Shown here one piece after another: positions 37,460-49,833 of a DNA stretch of 64,000 nucleotides. The DNA comes from Cellulophaga fucicola (GTDB lineage: Bacteria > Bacteroidota > Bacteroidia > Flavobacteriales > Flavobacteriaceae). The notes beneath the pieces were generated by a model. The model was not told the DNA's origin and did not search any database. It saw nothing but the letters and a program-made list of their open reading frames with translations. Made by a program: the position numbers and the translations under genes. Location of the stretch: NCBI RefSeq assembly GCF_900119145.1, contig NZ_FPIY01000001.1, positions 1,054,001-1,118,000 of the forward strand. Direction: 5' to 3'. Position 1 is the first letter of the stretch, and each line of letters starts with the position of its first letter.

Positions 37460-38140
37460 ATGAGAATAGATATTATTACGGTTTTACCAGAGTTATTAAA
37501 AAGTCCGTTCGAGGCTTCAATCTTAAAAAGATCTATAGAAAAAGGTCTTGTAGAAGTACACTTTCATAACTTAAGAGACTATACAGACAAAAGTTACAAC
37601 CAAATAGACGATTATCAATTTGGTGGTGGCGCTGGTATGGTAATGATGATAGAACCTATAGACAAATGTATTACCGAGTTAAAATCTCAAAGAAGTTACG
37701 ACGAGGTTATTTATATGACACCAGATGGTAGTACATTAAACCAAAGAATGGCAAACAGTCTATCTTTAGTAGAAAATATAATTATTCTATGTGGTCACTA
37801 TAAAGGTGTAGATCAACGAGTAAGAGACACCTTAATTACAAAAGAAATATCTATAGGAGATTACGTATTATCTGGAGGTGAATTAGGAGCAGCAGTTTTA
37901 TGCGACGCAATAATAAGATTAATTCCTGGTGTTTTAAATAATGAAACATCTGCATTAACAGATACGTTCCAAGATGATTTATTAGCACCACCAGTATACA
38001 CAAGACCTGCAGAATACAAAGGTTTAAAAGTACCAGAAGTATTACTGAATGGCAACTTTCCAAAAATTGAAAAATGGAGAGAAGACCAAGCATACGAAAG
38101 AACCAAAAAACTAAGACCAGACTTATTAGATAATGATTGA
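37460..38140 (+). CDS. trmD: tRNA (guanine-N1-)-methyltransferase
   Basis: A 226-residue SPOUT-class enzyme that makes m1G37 in tRNAs and prevents frameshifting. [13 protein letters not shown] at the start, GGGAGMVM, the knot segment [12 protein letters not shown] and [14 protein letters not shown] are all present, as is the terminal domain with [10 protein letters not shown]. It overlaps the following small membrane-protein gene by 8 bases. rplS follows, as in many bacteria, though here with its own promoter. Confidence 0.96.
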   Translation: MRIDIITVLPELLKSPFEASILKRSIEKGLVEVHFHNLRDYTDKSYNQIDDYQFGGGAGMVMMIEPIDKCITELKSQRSYDEVIYMTPDGSTLNQRMANSLSLVENIIILCGHYKGVDQRVRDTLITKEISIGDYVLSGGELGAAVLCDAIIRLIPGVLNNETSALTDTFQDDLLAPPVYTRPAEYKGLKVPEVLLNGNFPKIEKWREDQAYERTKKLRPDLLDND

Positions 38141-38453
38141 TAATTTACAACTACTCTACGGAATTACCTCTGTATTTTATGCTATAATAGCCATTACAAC
38201 AATTATTGGCTCAATAATTTATACAACCAAAAAAAGAGGAATAGCAGGTTTTTTAATGATTATAGGTAGCGTCGTTAATTTGTTTGTTATAATTGCACAC
38301 CCTATTTTATCTGCACTAGCTAATACAGCAGAACTAGAGCAAGATCTTTTTCTGTTAATCAACTATAGTATAACTGTAGTAAACTGTATATTTTCTATTA
38401 TTTTTGTAATCGGTTTTCTTTTAGCTATAATTAAACTAAAAAAAGATTCGTAA
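38133..38453 (+). CDS. Small membrane protein of unknown function
   Basis: A 106-residue protein with three strongly hydrophobic helices at about residues 9-30, 37-60 and 75-100 and a basic C-terminus (KLKKDS). I recognise no family. It overlaps the trmD stop by 8 bases, so it is translated from the trmD transcript. Its ATG lies inside the last codons of trmD. Base usage is like that of its neighbours. Confidence 0.7.
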   Translation: MIDNLQLLYGITSVFYAIIAITTIIGSIIYTTKKRGIAGFLMIIGSVVNLFVIIAHPILSALANTAELEQDLFLLINYSITVVNCIFSIIFVIGFLLAIIKLKKDS

Positions 38454-38488
38454 AATTATCTTTTAGCTTAAAAAACAGAAAACAAAAC

Positions 38489-38518
38489 TTGCTATATACA
38501 ATTAATAATGTATTTTTG
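38489..38518 (+). promoter_or_regulatory. Promoter for rplS (TTG-N19-TATTTTTG)
   Basis: TTG at 38489-38491 is followed after exactly 19 bases by TATTTTTG at 38511-38518, the best match in the window to the Bacteroidota housekeeping consensus. The leader is about 65 bases and could carry a binding site for autoregulation. Confidence 0.7.
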
Positions 38519-38593
38519 CACTCGATTTAAAATTAACCTCTGGCGAAATCCGTGAACTGTTGATTTTAATAAACTTATATAAAAAAACATAAG

Positions 38594-38944
38594 ATGGAAG
38601 CATTAATTAAATTTGTTGAAGACGAATTTGTTCCAAGAAAAGATTTTCCAAAATTCTCTGCTGGAGACACAATTACTGTGTATTACGAAATTAAGGAAGG
38701 TGAAAAAACACGTACTCAGTTCTTTAGAGGTGTAGTTATCCAAAGAAGAGGTAGCGGTGCAACAGAAACTTTTACAATACGTAAAATGTCTGGTACTGTT
38801 GGTGTAGAGCGTATTTTTCCTGTTAATTTACCTGCACTTCAAAAAATTGAAATCAATAAGAAAGGTAAAGTACGTAGAGCTCGTATCTTCTACTTTAGAG
38901 GTCTTACTGGTAAAAAAGCAAGAATTAAAGAAGTTCGTAAATAA
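38594..38944 (+). CDS. rplS: 50S ribosomal protein L19
   Basis: A 116-residue ribosomal protein of normal length. F-x-x-GDTITVYYEIKEG and RTQFFRGVVIQRRGSG are the L19 signature blocks; the basic C-terminus (GKVRRARIFYFRGLTGKKARIKE) is typical. It sits at the interface of the two subunits. It is followed by a strong terminator. Confidence 0.97.
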   Translation: MEALIKFVEDEFVPRKDFPKFSAGDTITVYYEIKEGEKTRTQFFRGVVIQRRGSGATETFTIRKMSGTVGVERIFPVNLPALQKIEINKKGKVRRARIFYFRGLTGKKARIKEVRK

Positions 38945-38965
38945 TACAACTTCTTTTATAATATT

Positions 38966-38996
38966 AAAAAGTCTACTTAACAGTAGACTTTTTTTT
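38966..38996 (+). terminator. Intrinsic terminator after rplS
   Basis: An 11-bp perfect stem (AAAAAGTCTAC with GTAGACTTTTT), 6-base loop, followed by further T residues. Confidence 0.92.
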
Positions 38997-38999
38997 GTT

Positions 39000-41815
<2,816 letters not shown>

Positions 41816-41833
41816 TACATTAATAGACAATTT

Positions 41834-41867
41834 AAAAGGCCTTTTCATTTAGTTGAAAAGGCTTTTT
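41834..41867 (+). terminator. Intrinsic terminator after icd
   Basis: A stem of about 13 bp (AAAAGgCCTTTTCA with TGAAAAGGCTTTT, one bulged G) followed by TTTTTG. Confidence 0.88.
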
Positions 41868-41938
41868 GTTTTAAATAAATGTTAACTATTATTTTATAGG
41901 CTATAAAGTGGTTATTTTTACAAAAAACCATACCAATT

Positions 41939-44311
41939 ATGCACAGACCGCTTGTCTGCTTTTTAATAATTGTATTTTCTTTTCAAGCCCTAGTAGCTCA
42001 AGAAAAGATTACATTATTTGGCACTATTACAGAAGCTTCTAGTAACGAAACCTTAATTGGTGTTTCTATAGCTGTACCAGAACTACAAACGGGTGTCATT
42101 ACCAACGAGTATGGCTTTTACTCCTTAACACTTCCTAAAGGTAAGCACACGCTTATTATAAGTTATATAGGCTTTAAAGAAGTAAAAAAGGAAGTTGATT
42201 TAACTAAAGACACTACTTTAAATCTTCAACTTAATGAAGATATACAAGAGTTAAATGAGGTTATACTTACAGAAGATATAGAAAAAGTAAATATTAGAAA
42301 ACCTCAGATGAGCGTAAACTCATTATCATCTAGCAGTATAAAAAAAATACCTGCAATACTTGGCGAGGCTGATGTTCTAAAATCTATATTATTATTACCT
42401 GGTGTTACTAGCGCTGGTGAAGGAGCATCTGGCTTTAATGTACGTGGCGGATCTGTAGATCAGAATTTAATTCTATTAGATGAAGCTACAATTTTTAACT
42501 CCTCTCACCTATTCGGGTTCTTTTCTGTTTTTAATCCTGATGCCATAAAAGATTTAAAATTATACAAAGGGGGCATTCCGGCTAAATATGGTGGTAGAAT
42601 TTCCTCAGTATTAGATATATATCAAAAAGAAGGAAACAGTAAAGAGTTTAAAGCCAATGGTGGTATTGGTATTGTTTCTAGTAGATTGTTACTAGAAGGT
42701 CCTTTAAAAAAAGACAAAGGAGCTTTTTTAATTGGTGGACGTAGTTCTTATGCGCATTTATTTTTACCTCTTTTTGATAATGATAACAAAGCTTATTTTT
42801 ATGATTTAAATACTAAGTTAAACTACAAAATTAATAAAAACAACAATCTTTATGCTTCTGGTTACTTTGGTAGAGATGTGTTTAGTATCTCTAATAGTTT
42901 TGTAAACACTTATGGTAACTCTGTTATAAACTTAAGGTGGAATCATTTATATTCAGAAAAACTTTTCAGTAATTTATCTTTAATTTATTCTGATTATTTC
43001 TATGGTTTAGAATTAGATTTTGTAGGTTTTAAATGGAATTCTGGCATCCAAAACTTTAATTTAAAATACGATTTTAAGCATTATCTATCTAACAACTTAA
43101 AACTAAACTATGGTATTAATAATACCTATTACAGATTTAACCCTGGAGAAATAAAACCCAACCGAAGCGACTCTGGTATTTTACCTAAAAAATTAATTGA
43201 TAAATATGCCAACGAATTTGCCGCTTATATAGATGCAGAACATAAAATAACAAATAATTTAACGCTTCAATATGGTTTACGTTGGAGCAACTTTACAAGA
43301 CTAGGACAAGATGAGTTATTTATTTATGAAAATGACCAAGCTGTAAACTTTAATTCTGATTTTCAGATATATGAAAGTGCAGAACCTATAGGAAAAGAAC
43401 GATTTAAAAAATCTGCCCAAATAACTACTTTCAATAATTTAGAGCCTAGACTAGCATTATCATACGCTTTAAACAATAACAATTCTATAAAAGCAAGTTA
43501 CAATCATATGGTGCAGTATTTGCATTTATTATCTAATACCAGCTCTCCTACTCCATTAGACGTTTGGACACCTAGCGGAAAATATATTAAGCCACAAATT
43601 CTAGATCAATATGCTGTAGGGTATTTTAAAAACTTTAAAAGCGGCGACTATTCTATAGAAACAGAAGCTTACTATAAAGATGTACAAAATAGAATAGATT
43701 ATATAGATGGCGCAAACCTTATTGCTAATGACGCAATAGAGCAAGTAATTTTAAACGGAAAAATGAGATCTTACGGGTTAGAGTTTATGTTTAAAAAGAA
43801 TAGTGGTAAATTAAACGGATGGTTGTCTTACACCTTAGCAAAATCTGAACAAAAAACTCCTGGTAGAACAGCTGCAGAAACAGGTATTAACAACGGAAAT
43901 TGGTACGCAACTTCTTTTGATAAAACTCACGATTTATCTATTAATACTAGTTACAATTTAAATGAAAAATGGAGTTTTAATAGTAACTTAATTTATCAGA
44001 CAGGGCAACCTACGAACTACCCAGTAGGTAAGTTTGAGTTTCAAGATTTAAGTATTCCTATATATGGTGATCGTAATGACCAACGCCTACCTAGTTACCA
44101 CAGGCTAGATATTTCTGCAACATTAACTCCCAGAAAAAATAAAAACAGAAAATTACAAGCTCAATGGATTTTTGGTATTTACAATGTTTATAATCGTAAA
44201 AATGCCGCATCTATTAGTTTCTCTAGAAATGAAGATTCTGGTAATAATGAAGCTTTAAGAACATCTATTTTTGGTCTAGTACCATCTGTAACCTATAATT
44301 TTAAATTTTAA
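41939..44311 (+). CDS. TonB-dependent outer-membrane receptor with carboxypeptidase-regulatory-like domain
   Basis: A 790-residue receptor. A signal peptide (cleavage after LVAQ, about residue 20) is followed by a CarboxypepD-regulatory-like beta domain (about 25-105: LFGTITEASSNETLIGVS). The plug domain includes GASGFNVRGGSVDQNLILLDEA, and a C-terminal beta-barrel ends in an aromatic residue (TYNFKF). It is paired with a DUF4249 lipoprotein 5 bases downstream. Such pairs import unknown nutrients; the protein is not SusC-sized and there is no SusD. Confidence 0.92.
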   Translation: MHRPLVCFLIIVFSFQALVAQEKITLFGTITEASSNETLIGVSIAVPELQTGVITNEYGFYSLTLPKGKHTLIISYIGFKEVKKEVDLTKDTTLNLQLNEDIQELNEVILTEDIEKVNIRKPQMSVNSLSSSSIKKIPAILGEADVLKSILLLPGVTSAGEGASGFNVRGGSVDQNLILLDEATIFNSSHLFGFFSVFNPDAIKDLKLYKGGIPAKYGGRISSVLDIYQKEGNSKEFKANGGIGIVSSRLLLEGPLKKDKGAFLIGGRSSYAHLFLPLFDNDNKAYFYDLNTKLNYKINKNNNLYASGYFGRDVFSISNSFVNTYGNSVINLRWNHLYSEKLFSNLSLIYSDYFYGLELDFVGFKWNSGIQNFNLKYDFKHYLSNNLKLNYGINNTYYRFNPGEIKPNRSDSGILPKKLIDKYANEFAAYIDAEHKITNNLTLQYGLRWSNFTRLGQDELFIYENDQAVNFNSDFQIYESAEPIGKERFKKSAQITTFNNLEPRLALSYALNNNNSIKASYNHMVQYLHLLSNTSSPTPLDVWTPSGKYIKPQILDQYAVGYFKNFKSGDYSIETEAYYKDVQNRIDYIDGANLIANDAIEQVILNGKMRSYGLEFMFKKNSGKLNGWLSYTLAKSEQKTPGRTAAETGINNGNWYATSFDKTHDLSINTSYNLNEKWSFNSNLIYQTGQPTNYPVGKFEFQDLSIPIYGDRNDQRLPSYHRLDISATLTPRKNKNRKLQAQWIFGIYNVYNRKNAASISFSRNEDSGNNEALRTSIFGLVPSVTYNFKF

Positions 44312-44316
44312 TAGTA

Positions 44317-45132
44317 ATGAAAAAAATCTTGTATTACATACCTCTATTATTATTTATCTGTAGCTGCGAAGATGTAATAGACTTAGAACTAGAGTCGTCT
44401 AAACCTAGATTAGTTATAGATGCACAATTTAGCGTATACACTACAGAAACACCTGTGCGTACAAACGGACTAATAAAACTATCTTTAACCACAGACTTTT
44501 TTAGCACAGAACAAAGTCCCGTTACTAATGCTACTGTTTCTATAACAGACCTTAATTCTGGCACCGTATATCCGTTTACATCTAATGGCACTGCTGGTTA
44601 CTACCAATCTTTAACTACAACGTTTACACCTGAGTTTAACACAAGATATAAGTTAGATATTAATTACGATAATGAAGATTACACATCAGAAACAACTTTA
44701 ATACCAACTGTACCTATAGATAATGTAGAGCAAGGTGATGGTATTCTTTTTGATGAGGACGATACAGAACTAATTGTTTCTTTTACAGATAATGTAAATA
44801 GAGACGACTTTTATATATTCGATTTAGATTTTGGTGAGTTTCTAACCACTTCTGATGAATTTTTTCAGGGAGAAACTTTTAAATTCTCATATTATTATGA
44901 TGATTTATCTTCTGGCAAGGAAGTTGTTGTAAAAATAAACGGTGCAGACGAACAGTTTTTTAATTATATGGACTTAATTCTAGCGCAAAGCGGTGAAAGT
45001 CCTGGAGGACCTTTTCAGCCGGCACCATCAACAATTAGAGGTAATATAATTAATAGCACCAATGCAGATAATTATGCTTTAGGATACTTTAGTATTTCTG
45101 AAACTTACGAATATACTATTACAATAAATTAA
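44317..45132 (+). CDS. DUF4249 family lipoprotein, partner of the TonB receptor
   Basis: A 271-residue lipoprotein with lipobox FICSC (Cys16 region), then CEDVIDLELESSKPRLVIDA, the characteristic start of the DUF4249 family. A beta-rich Ig-like domain follows (TNATVSITDLNSGT). In Bacteroidota these genes follow TonB receptors of the type encoded upstream, so the protein likely forms a surface complex with it. The substrate is unknown. Its length is slightly short for the family. Confidence 0.88.
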   Translation: MKKILYYIPLLLFICSCEDVIDLELESSKPRLVIDAQFSVYTTETPVRTNGLIKLSLTTDFFSTEQSPVTNATVSITDLNSGTVYPFTSNGTAGYYQSLTTTFTPEFNTRYKLDINYDNEDYTSETTLIPTVPIDNVEQGDGILFDEDDTELIVSFTDNVNRDDFYIFDLDFGEFLTTSDEFFQGETFKFSYYYDDLSSGKEVVVKINGADEQFFNYMDLILAQSGESPGGPFQPAPSTIRGNIINSTNADNYALGYFSISETYEYTITIN

Positions 45133-45145
45133 AATAAAAAACTCT

Positions 45146-45382
45146 ATGCCCACTACACAAACAGATTCTTTTTACAAAAGCATAAAGTTTTTTGGTATAA
45201 CTGTATTACTTATGTTTACAGGTCCTGGCGCTATTTACGAAGCTTTTAAGAACGAAAACCACCCTTTATACTTACCAGTACTTATTCTTGGCTTTATACT
45301 CTCTGTGGCTGCTATGGGTTTATTTTATTATAGTCTTCGTTTAATGATGACTGCTATTTTTGGCAAGAAACAAAAAAAGTAA
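45146..45382 (+). CDS. Small two-helix membrane protein (possibly DUF6095)
   Basis: A 78-residue protein with two hydrophobic helices (about residues 13-31 and 41-66) and a basic end (GKKQKK). The GPGAIYEAFKNENHPLYLPVL segment between the helices resembles a flavobacterial family I recall as DUF6095; this is a weak attribution. Function unknown. It starts 13 bases after the DUF4249 gene and may be co-transcribed with it. Confidence 0.7.
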   Translation: MPTTQTDSFYKSIKFFGITVLLMFTGPGAIYEAFKNENHPLYLPVLILGFILSVAAMGLFYYSLRLMMTAIFGKKQKK

Positions 45383-45439
45383 GTTTAAAAAATACCAATA
45401 AAACTATACTAGCGTTTATTTTTATAAAGTAGCCTACCT

Positions 45440-45895
45440 ATGTCTAAAAAGAAAGTAAAAACTAGAAAAAAACCTATCTCTAAAATAATTTTTGCATTTG
45501 CTGCGCTACTTTCAATTTGGGGTCCTGTCTTGGTTTTTCAAAAATTATTTTTGAGTAAAATGGAGTATTACAATCCGTATAATAATGAGTTAGTATTGCC
45601 GCTTTTATTATGTATAACTTACGTATTATTATGTATGTGGTTTGTTCCTAAATTTAAAAAAGCAATTTTAAGAATTATAGTGTTTATTGCATTACCGCTA
45701 GTATTAATTTCATACATTTTTTTTGATATTGCTTACGCTAACAGAATAGAGTTTGGAAACTCTTGGACAAATACAGAAGTATTTTTAGAGCTCGTTTGTA
45801 CACAAAGTTTTTTTATACCTTTATTACTAATTGGTATGTCTTTAAACTTTATAGTAAATCTATGGTATTTAAAAAGTAAAAACAGAAAATTATAA
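45440..45895 (+). CDS. Four-helix membrane protein of unknown function, copy 1
   Basis: A 151-residue protein with a basic N-terminus (KKKVKTRKKP) and four predicted membrane helices at about 16-36, 54-74, 78-95 and 111-142. It ends LKSKNRKL. I recognise no family. A second copy of the same length is at 55060-55515. The two share a perfect 53-base stretch (45500-45552 here) and recognisable similarity beyond the stop codon, so they arose by duplication. This copy has a normal ATG start. Confidence 0.75.
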   Translation: MSKKKVKTRKKPISKIIFAFAALLSIWGPVLVFQKLFLSKMEYYNPYNNELVLPLLLCITYVLLCMWFVPKFKKAILRIIVFIALPLVLISYIFFDIAYANRIEFGNSWTNTEVFLELVCTQSFFIPLLLIGMSLNFIVNLWYLKSKNRKL

Positions 45896-46209
45896 GAGGT
45901 AACACCATCAACTAGTTTAGTTGGTCTTTTCTCTTTTATAATTAAATAAAGTAAGTGCTGATTATAATAATAATAATAATATATAAAAAGCCTCTGCAGC
46001 AAATGTATTATTCATTTTACAGTATTAGACAAAAATTAACTCCCAATTTAGAAGCAAAAGTAAAATTACTTACAACTTATACTACTCTTTTTATTCTTAT
46101 AAGATATGTCACGAAAATTATCAAATAAATCTTCTTAACCTTAATTTAATTTAAAAGGAATTTTAAATATGTAATCTAGCAGTAATTTTTTTTAATATTG
46201 CTGAAACAC
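45896..46209. other. Intergenic region with weak hairpin and ATA microsatellite
   Basis: This gap holds a 6-bp hairpin (45909-45923, CAACTA-gtt-TAGTTG) followed by a T-rich stretch that may act as a weak terminator. It also has a run of about six AAT/TAA units near 45963-45981. The rest is AT-rich without a recognisable signal. Confidence 0.5.
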
Positions 46210-48111
46210 ATGTCATCAACCAAAATAATAATACCTTTTTTAATTGTTTTAATATGCTTTAAAATAACTGCACAAACAAAAAAAGTAGAAATAGCTTTTT
46301 TAGCAGATATTCATTTTCAGGATTTACATGGCTCTTTTAACGATATTAATTACAATGGCATTAAAAATCCGCATAATAACAAGTATACGATATTAAGAAC
46401 AATGCAATCTCAATTAAACTCTACAAGAATATTTAATGAGAACTATTTTGCTTTTAAAACAGCTCTAGATGACATTGTTAGTAGAGGCATTACTTATGTT
46501 GCATTACCTGGTGATTATACTGATGACGGGCAACCAATACACTTAAGAGGGTTGCAGAAAATACTAAACGAGTACAAAAACAAATACGGACTACAATTTT
46601 TTATAACCACTGGCAATCATGATCCTGCAGGACCATACAAACAGGAATCTGGAAAAAGCGATTTTTTAGGTGCAGAAGGTAAAAATCAACCTATATATAG
46701 TAAAAAAGGGATGTATGTATCTAAAAAAAATGAACATCCTGTATTAATTAGTAATGATATTGCTAAAATGGGATATACAGGAGTACTTAATATTTTAGGT
46801 GAATACGGTTTTAATGCTATGCCTAATTATAAATTTTGGACCACTCCGTTTGCTACCTATAACTACGACAATTACTCTTATAAAAAAGCACAAGTTGCAT
46901 CTAACTTAAAACTAAGAACATATACTACTATAGACAGTTTACAAATGGTAGATACTAGTTATTTAGTAGAGCCTGTAAACGGTATTTGGTTACTAGCTAT
47001 AGATGGTGATACGTTTTTACAAAAAAAAGATGGCAGTTTTTCTAGTGCTAGCGTGGGTTATAACAACACTATAATACATAAAAACTACTTAATTAAATGG
47101 GTAAAAGATATAGCTACAGAAGCTAAAAAAAAGAATAAAACATTAATTGCTTTTAGTCATTTTCCTATGGTAGATTTTAATGATAATGCCACTAACGACA
47201 TTAAAAATTTAATGGGTAAAAACAAATGGCAATTAGAACGTGTTCCTATAAAAGAAGTAGCAGAAACTTTTGCCGATACTGGCCTAAAAGTACACGTAGC
47301 TGGACATATGCATATTAATGATACTGGAGTACACAGGTCTAAAAAAGGAAACTTATTAGTAAACATACAAACACCGTCATTAGCGGCTTACATACCCGGT
47401 TATAAAATTTTAAAAATTAATAACAGTAGTAGCATAGAAGTAAAAACTGTTACTATAGCCAATACAGAAAATTTTAAATTGTTATTTGATTTGTATAAAG
47501 TAGAATACAACAAACTAAAACTAGAGCACAATAACAATGTTTGGAACAAAAAAATACTAGAGGTTAACACCTATAAAGATTTTACAGCTTGGCACTTAAA
47601 AGAACTTATACGTTTACGCTTTTTACCAAATGATTTTCCTGTGGATTTAAATATATTTTTAAGTAATGTTACTGGTGAAGAGTTATTACTTCTTGCTACA
47701 AAAAATAATGAACAAGACTTTTCTAAAGCATTAAAAGAAATGCGTTACAATACCAAAGCAAGAAAAAATCAATTAAAAATTATTGCCAACTCTTTAGCTA
47801 AAAATAATTTAAAAGCAAAAGATTTTAGAAAATGGAAAGGCTTAGATTTAGTTTTTGATTTTTATAAGCTTAGAAATGCAGATGAATTGGCTTTAGAAGA
47901 TATTACCGAAGAAAAAATAAAGCAGTATAAATTTATTTACAACGCAATTACTTCACAAACCAAGTATATTAATAAAGAAGATACCACAGCCAAACAATTA
48001 CTTTTATTCTTTAAAATTTTTAATTCGTTTTTAAATAGCGAACCTTCTAACCACTTTAGTATTAATTTAGAAAACAATACTATAACAGACCACAGTAAAA
48101 ACATAAATTAA
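46210..48111 (+). CDS. Secreted calcineurin-like metallophosphoesterase
   Basis: A 633-residue exported phosphoesterase. The signal peptide ends near CFKITAQ (residue 22). The metal-site motifs are ADIHF (D33, H35), LPGDYTDDG (D102), TTGNHD (N136, H137), SHFP and AGHMHIND. About 250 residues after the catalytic domain form a helical C-terminal region I cannot name. It likely cleaves a phosphomono- or diester such as a nucleotide, phospholipid or glycerophosphate headgroup. I chose ATG at 46210 over an in-frame TTG at 46198 because the signal peptide then starts normally. Its position ahead of the ECF-FecR-SusCD genes suggests it processes the substrate of that transporter. Confidence 0.85.
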   Translation: MSSTKIIIPFLIVLICFKITAQTKKVEIAFLADIHFQDLHGSFNDINYNGIKNPHNNKYTILRTMQSQLNSTRIFNENYFAFKTALDDIVSRGITYVALPGDYTDDGQPIHLRGLQKILNEYKNKYGLQFFITTGNHDPAGPYKQESGKSDFLGAEGKNQPIYSKKGMYVSKKNEHPVLISNDIAKMGYTGVLNILGEYGFNAMPNYKFWTTPFATYNYDNYSYKKAQVASNLKLRTYTTIDSLQMVDTSYLVEPVNGIWLLAIDGDTFLQKKDGSFSSASVGYNNTIIHKNYLIKWVKDIATEAKKKNKTLIAFSHFPMVDFNDNATNDIKNLMGKNKWQLERVPIKEVAETFADTGLKVHVAGHMHINDTGVHRSKKGNLLVNIQTPSLAAYIPGYKILKINNSSSIEVKTVTIANTENFKLLFDLYKVEYNKLKLEHNNNVWNKKILEVNTYKDFTAWHLKELIRLRFLPNDFPVDLNIFLSNVTGEELLLLATKNNEQDFSKALKEMRYNTKARKNQLKIIANSLAKNNLKAKDFRKWKGLDLVFDFYKLRNADELALEDITEEKIKQYKFIYNAITSQTKYINKEDTTAKQLLLFFKIFNSFLNSEPSNHFSINLENNTITDHSKNIN

Positions 48112-48227
48112 CCCATAGGTTTACAACCTGTTTTAAAAAGTTAATTTAAAGATAACATTTGCATAATCAATTTTAAACTTTAGGGTCTTTAATTTACAAG
48201 AATTAATTCCAGAATTTTTTTGTCCCT

Positions 48228-48740
48228 ATGAAAACCTCCCAAGAATTTGAAGATATCTATTCTAAACATTGGGAAAAACTTTATGCTTTTTCATTTAAAA
48301 TTACAAGAGACAGCAACTTATCTAAAAACATTATACAAGACGTATTTACCAATTTATGGGAGCGTAAAAATAGCTTAAATATAAACTCTGTTGAGCATTT
48401 TTTATTTAGAGCAGTAAAAAATCAAATTTTAAAACATTATAATCAAAATAGTTTTAACACTACTTCTATAGATAATGACTTTGATAGTTTTATTGTTGAA
48501 TCTCCTTTTGTTTCCGAATCAGATTTATCTGAAACCGTTTTTCATATTGTAGATAAGCTACCTGCAAAAAGAAAAGAAATTTTTTTAATGAACAAGCTAC
48601 AAGAAATGAATGTAGAGCAAATAGCAGAAGAGCTAAAACTATCAAAACAAACGGTTAAAAATCAATTATCATCTGCAATTAAACAGCTTAGACTAGAGCT
48701 CAAACAACTTAGTTGGTTACTATTTCCGTTCTTTTTTTAA
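48228..48740 (+). CDS. ECF-family RNA polymerase sigma factor
   Basis: A 170-residue sigma-70 family factor with region 2 (LSKNIIQDVFTNLWERKNSL, seen as IIQDVFTNLWERK near residues 36-48) and region 4 (EQIAEELKLSKQTVKNQLSSA, about 135-155). Lengths and motifs fit the FecI-like ECF group of Bacteroidota. It is followed by a FecR-like anti-sigma factor and an STN-bearing SusC, the standard cell-surface signalling set in which substrate binding outside frees this factor to transcribe the transport genes. Confidence 0.92.
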   Translation: MKTSQEFEDIYSKHWEKLYAFSFKITRDSNLSKNIIQDVFTNLWERKNSLNINSVEHFLFRAVKNQILKHYNQNSFNTTSIDNDFDSFIVESPFVSESDLSETVFHIVDKLPAKRKEIFLMNKLQEMNVEQIAEELKLSKQTVKNQLSSAIKQLRLELKQLSWLLFPFFF

Positions 48741-48836
48741 AAAAACATTTCACTTAATGTTTGCTTAAACTTTTGGTAACATTTGCCAATAGTACTAATT
48801 ACTTGTTTTGGGTACTTACCTATATAAAACAAGTTT

Positions 48837-49763
48837 ATGCAACAGAAAAAAAGCACTGTATTAAAAAAACTTATTGCAAAAAGCGCCAAACAAAAAACTA
48901 GTGCTAAAGAAGAAAAGCTATTACATACATTTTTAAAAAAAATGTATAATCAGTCTGTATGGGATACAAATAAAATGGGTAATGCAACTTTTATAAAAGA
49001 TGATATCCGTTCTAAAATTATACTTAAAGAAACTAAAAGCACAAAAACTAATATATATAAATATGCTGCTATAGCAGTTACAATACTTACGCTTGGTGGC
49101 ATACTATTATCTACTTACAAAACTAACCAGCCAAGTTTTGTTACTGTAAATACTGGTGCTGCAATAGACTCTGTTTTTTTAGCAGATGGCTCTACCATTT
49201 ACCTAGCTCCGGGATCTAGTTTTAGTTACCCTAATACATTTACCAATACTACAAGAGAGGTTAACCTAATAAAGGGCAATGCATTTTTTAATATTGCTAA
49301 AAACCCAAATAAACCATTTATTATAAACTCTGGAGAATTGGTAACAAAGGTATTAGGTACTTCTTTTCATATAGGCTTACAAAAAGAGCAAAGCAAAGTA
49401 TCTGTAGTTACTGGCAAAGTACAAGTAAATTACAAAAACAACCAACAACAATTAGTATCAGGGCAAGAAGCCCTTGCTACAAGCAACTCTTTACGCAAAC
49501 AAAAATCATCAGTTTTAATGACTTCTAACTGGTATACTAAAGATTTAAACTTAACAGAGGTATCATTAAAAGAAACTTTAGACTTATTAGAGATTAAATA
49601 CAATGTAAAAAGTGCAATTAAAAATAAAGATGTATTGGCACTTAAAATAACACTATTTCTAAAGCAAAATGCTACACTAAATGAGATTGTTGAACAATTA
49701 AATTATATAACCAATTTAAAATTACTGTATGAGAATGAAATAATTACACTTAAAACCAATTAA
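48837..49763 (+). CDS. FecR-family anti-sigma factor
   Basis: A 308-residue inner-membrane regulator. A short cytoplasmic part (1-74) would bind the sigma factor; the single membrane helix is at about 75-94. The periplasmic FecR domain follows (VNTGAAIDSVFLADGSTIYL, seen as DSVFLADGST near 115-124; KVLGTSFHIG), then a DUF4974-type C-terminal domain from about 240 (KETLDLLEIKYNVK). The DUF4974 part is expected to contact the STN domain of the SusC encoded next. Confidence 0.9.
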   Translation: MQQKKSTVLKKLIAKSAKQKTSAKEEKLLHTFLKKMYNQSVWDTNKMGNATFIKDDIRSKIILKETKSTKTNIYKYAAIAVTILTLGGILLSTYKTNQPSFVTVNTGAAIDSVFLADGSTIYLAPGSSFSYPNTFTNTTREVNLIKGNAFFNIAKNPNKPFIINSGELVTKVLGTSFHIGLQKEQSKVSVVTGKVQVNYKNNQQQLVSGQEALATSNSLRKQKSSVLMTSNWYTKDLNLTEVSLKETLDLLEIKYNVKSAIKNKDVLALKITLFLKQNATLNEIVEQLNYITNLKLLYENEIITLKTN

Positions 49764-49771
49764 AGAAAAAA

Positions 49772-49796
49772 CCGCAGTTGCTACCAACAACTACGG
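49772..49796 (+). promoter_or_regulatory. Hairpin between anti-sigma and susC genes
   Basis: A 9-base stem with one mismatch (CCGcAGTTG with CAACTaCGG) and a 7-base loop in the 70-base gap. There is only a weak T-stretch after it, so it could be an attenuator, a processing site or a weak terminator separating regulator and transporter expression. Confidence 0.45.
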
Positions 49797-49833
49797 CTAA
49801 ATTTTCAAGTATTATTAACTAACACTTAAATTA

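Noticed and set aside
45961-45985. Run of AAT/TAA units as a phase-variation repeat
   Set aside because: It lies between genes, more than 200 bases from the next start, and in a generally AT-rich gap; no frame depends on it.
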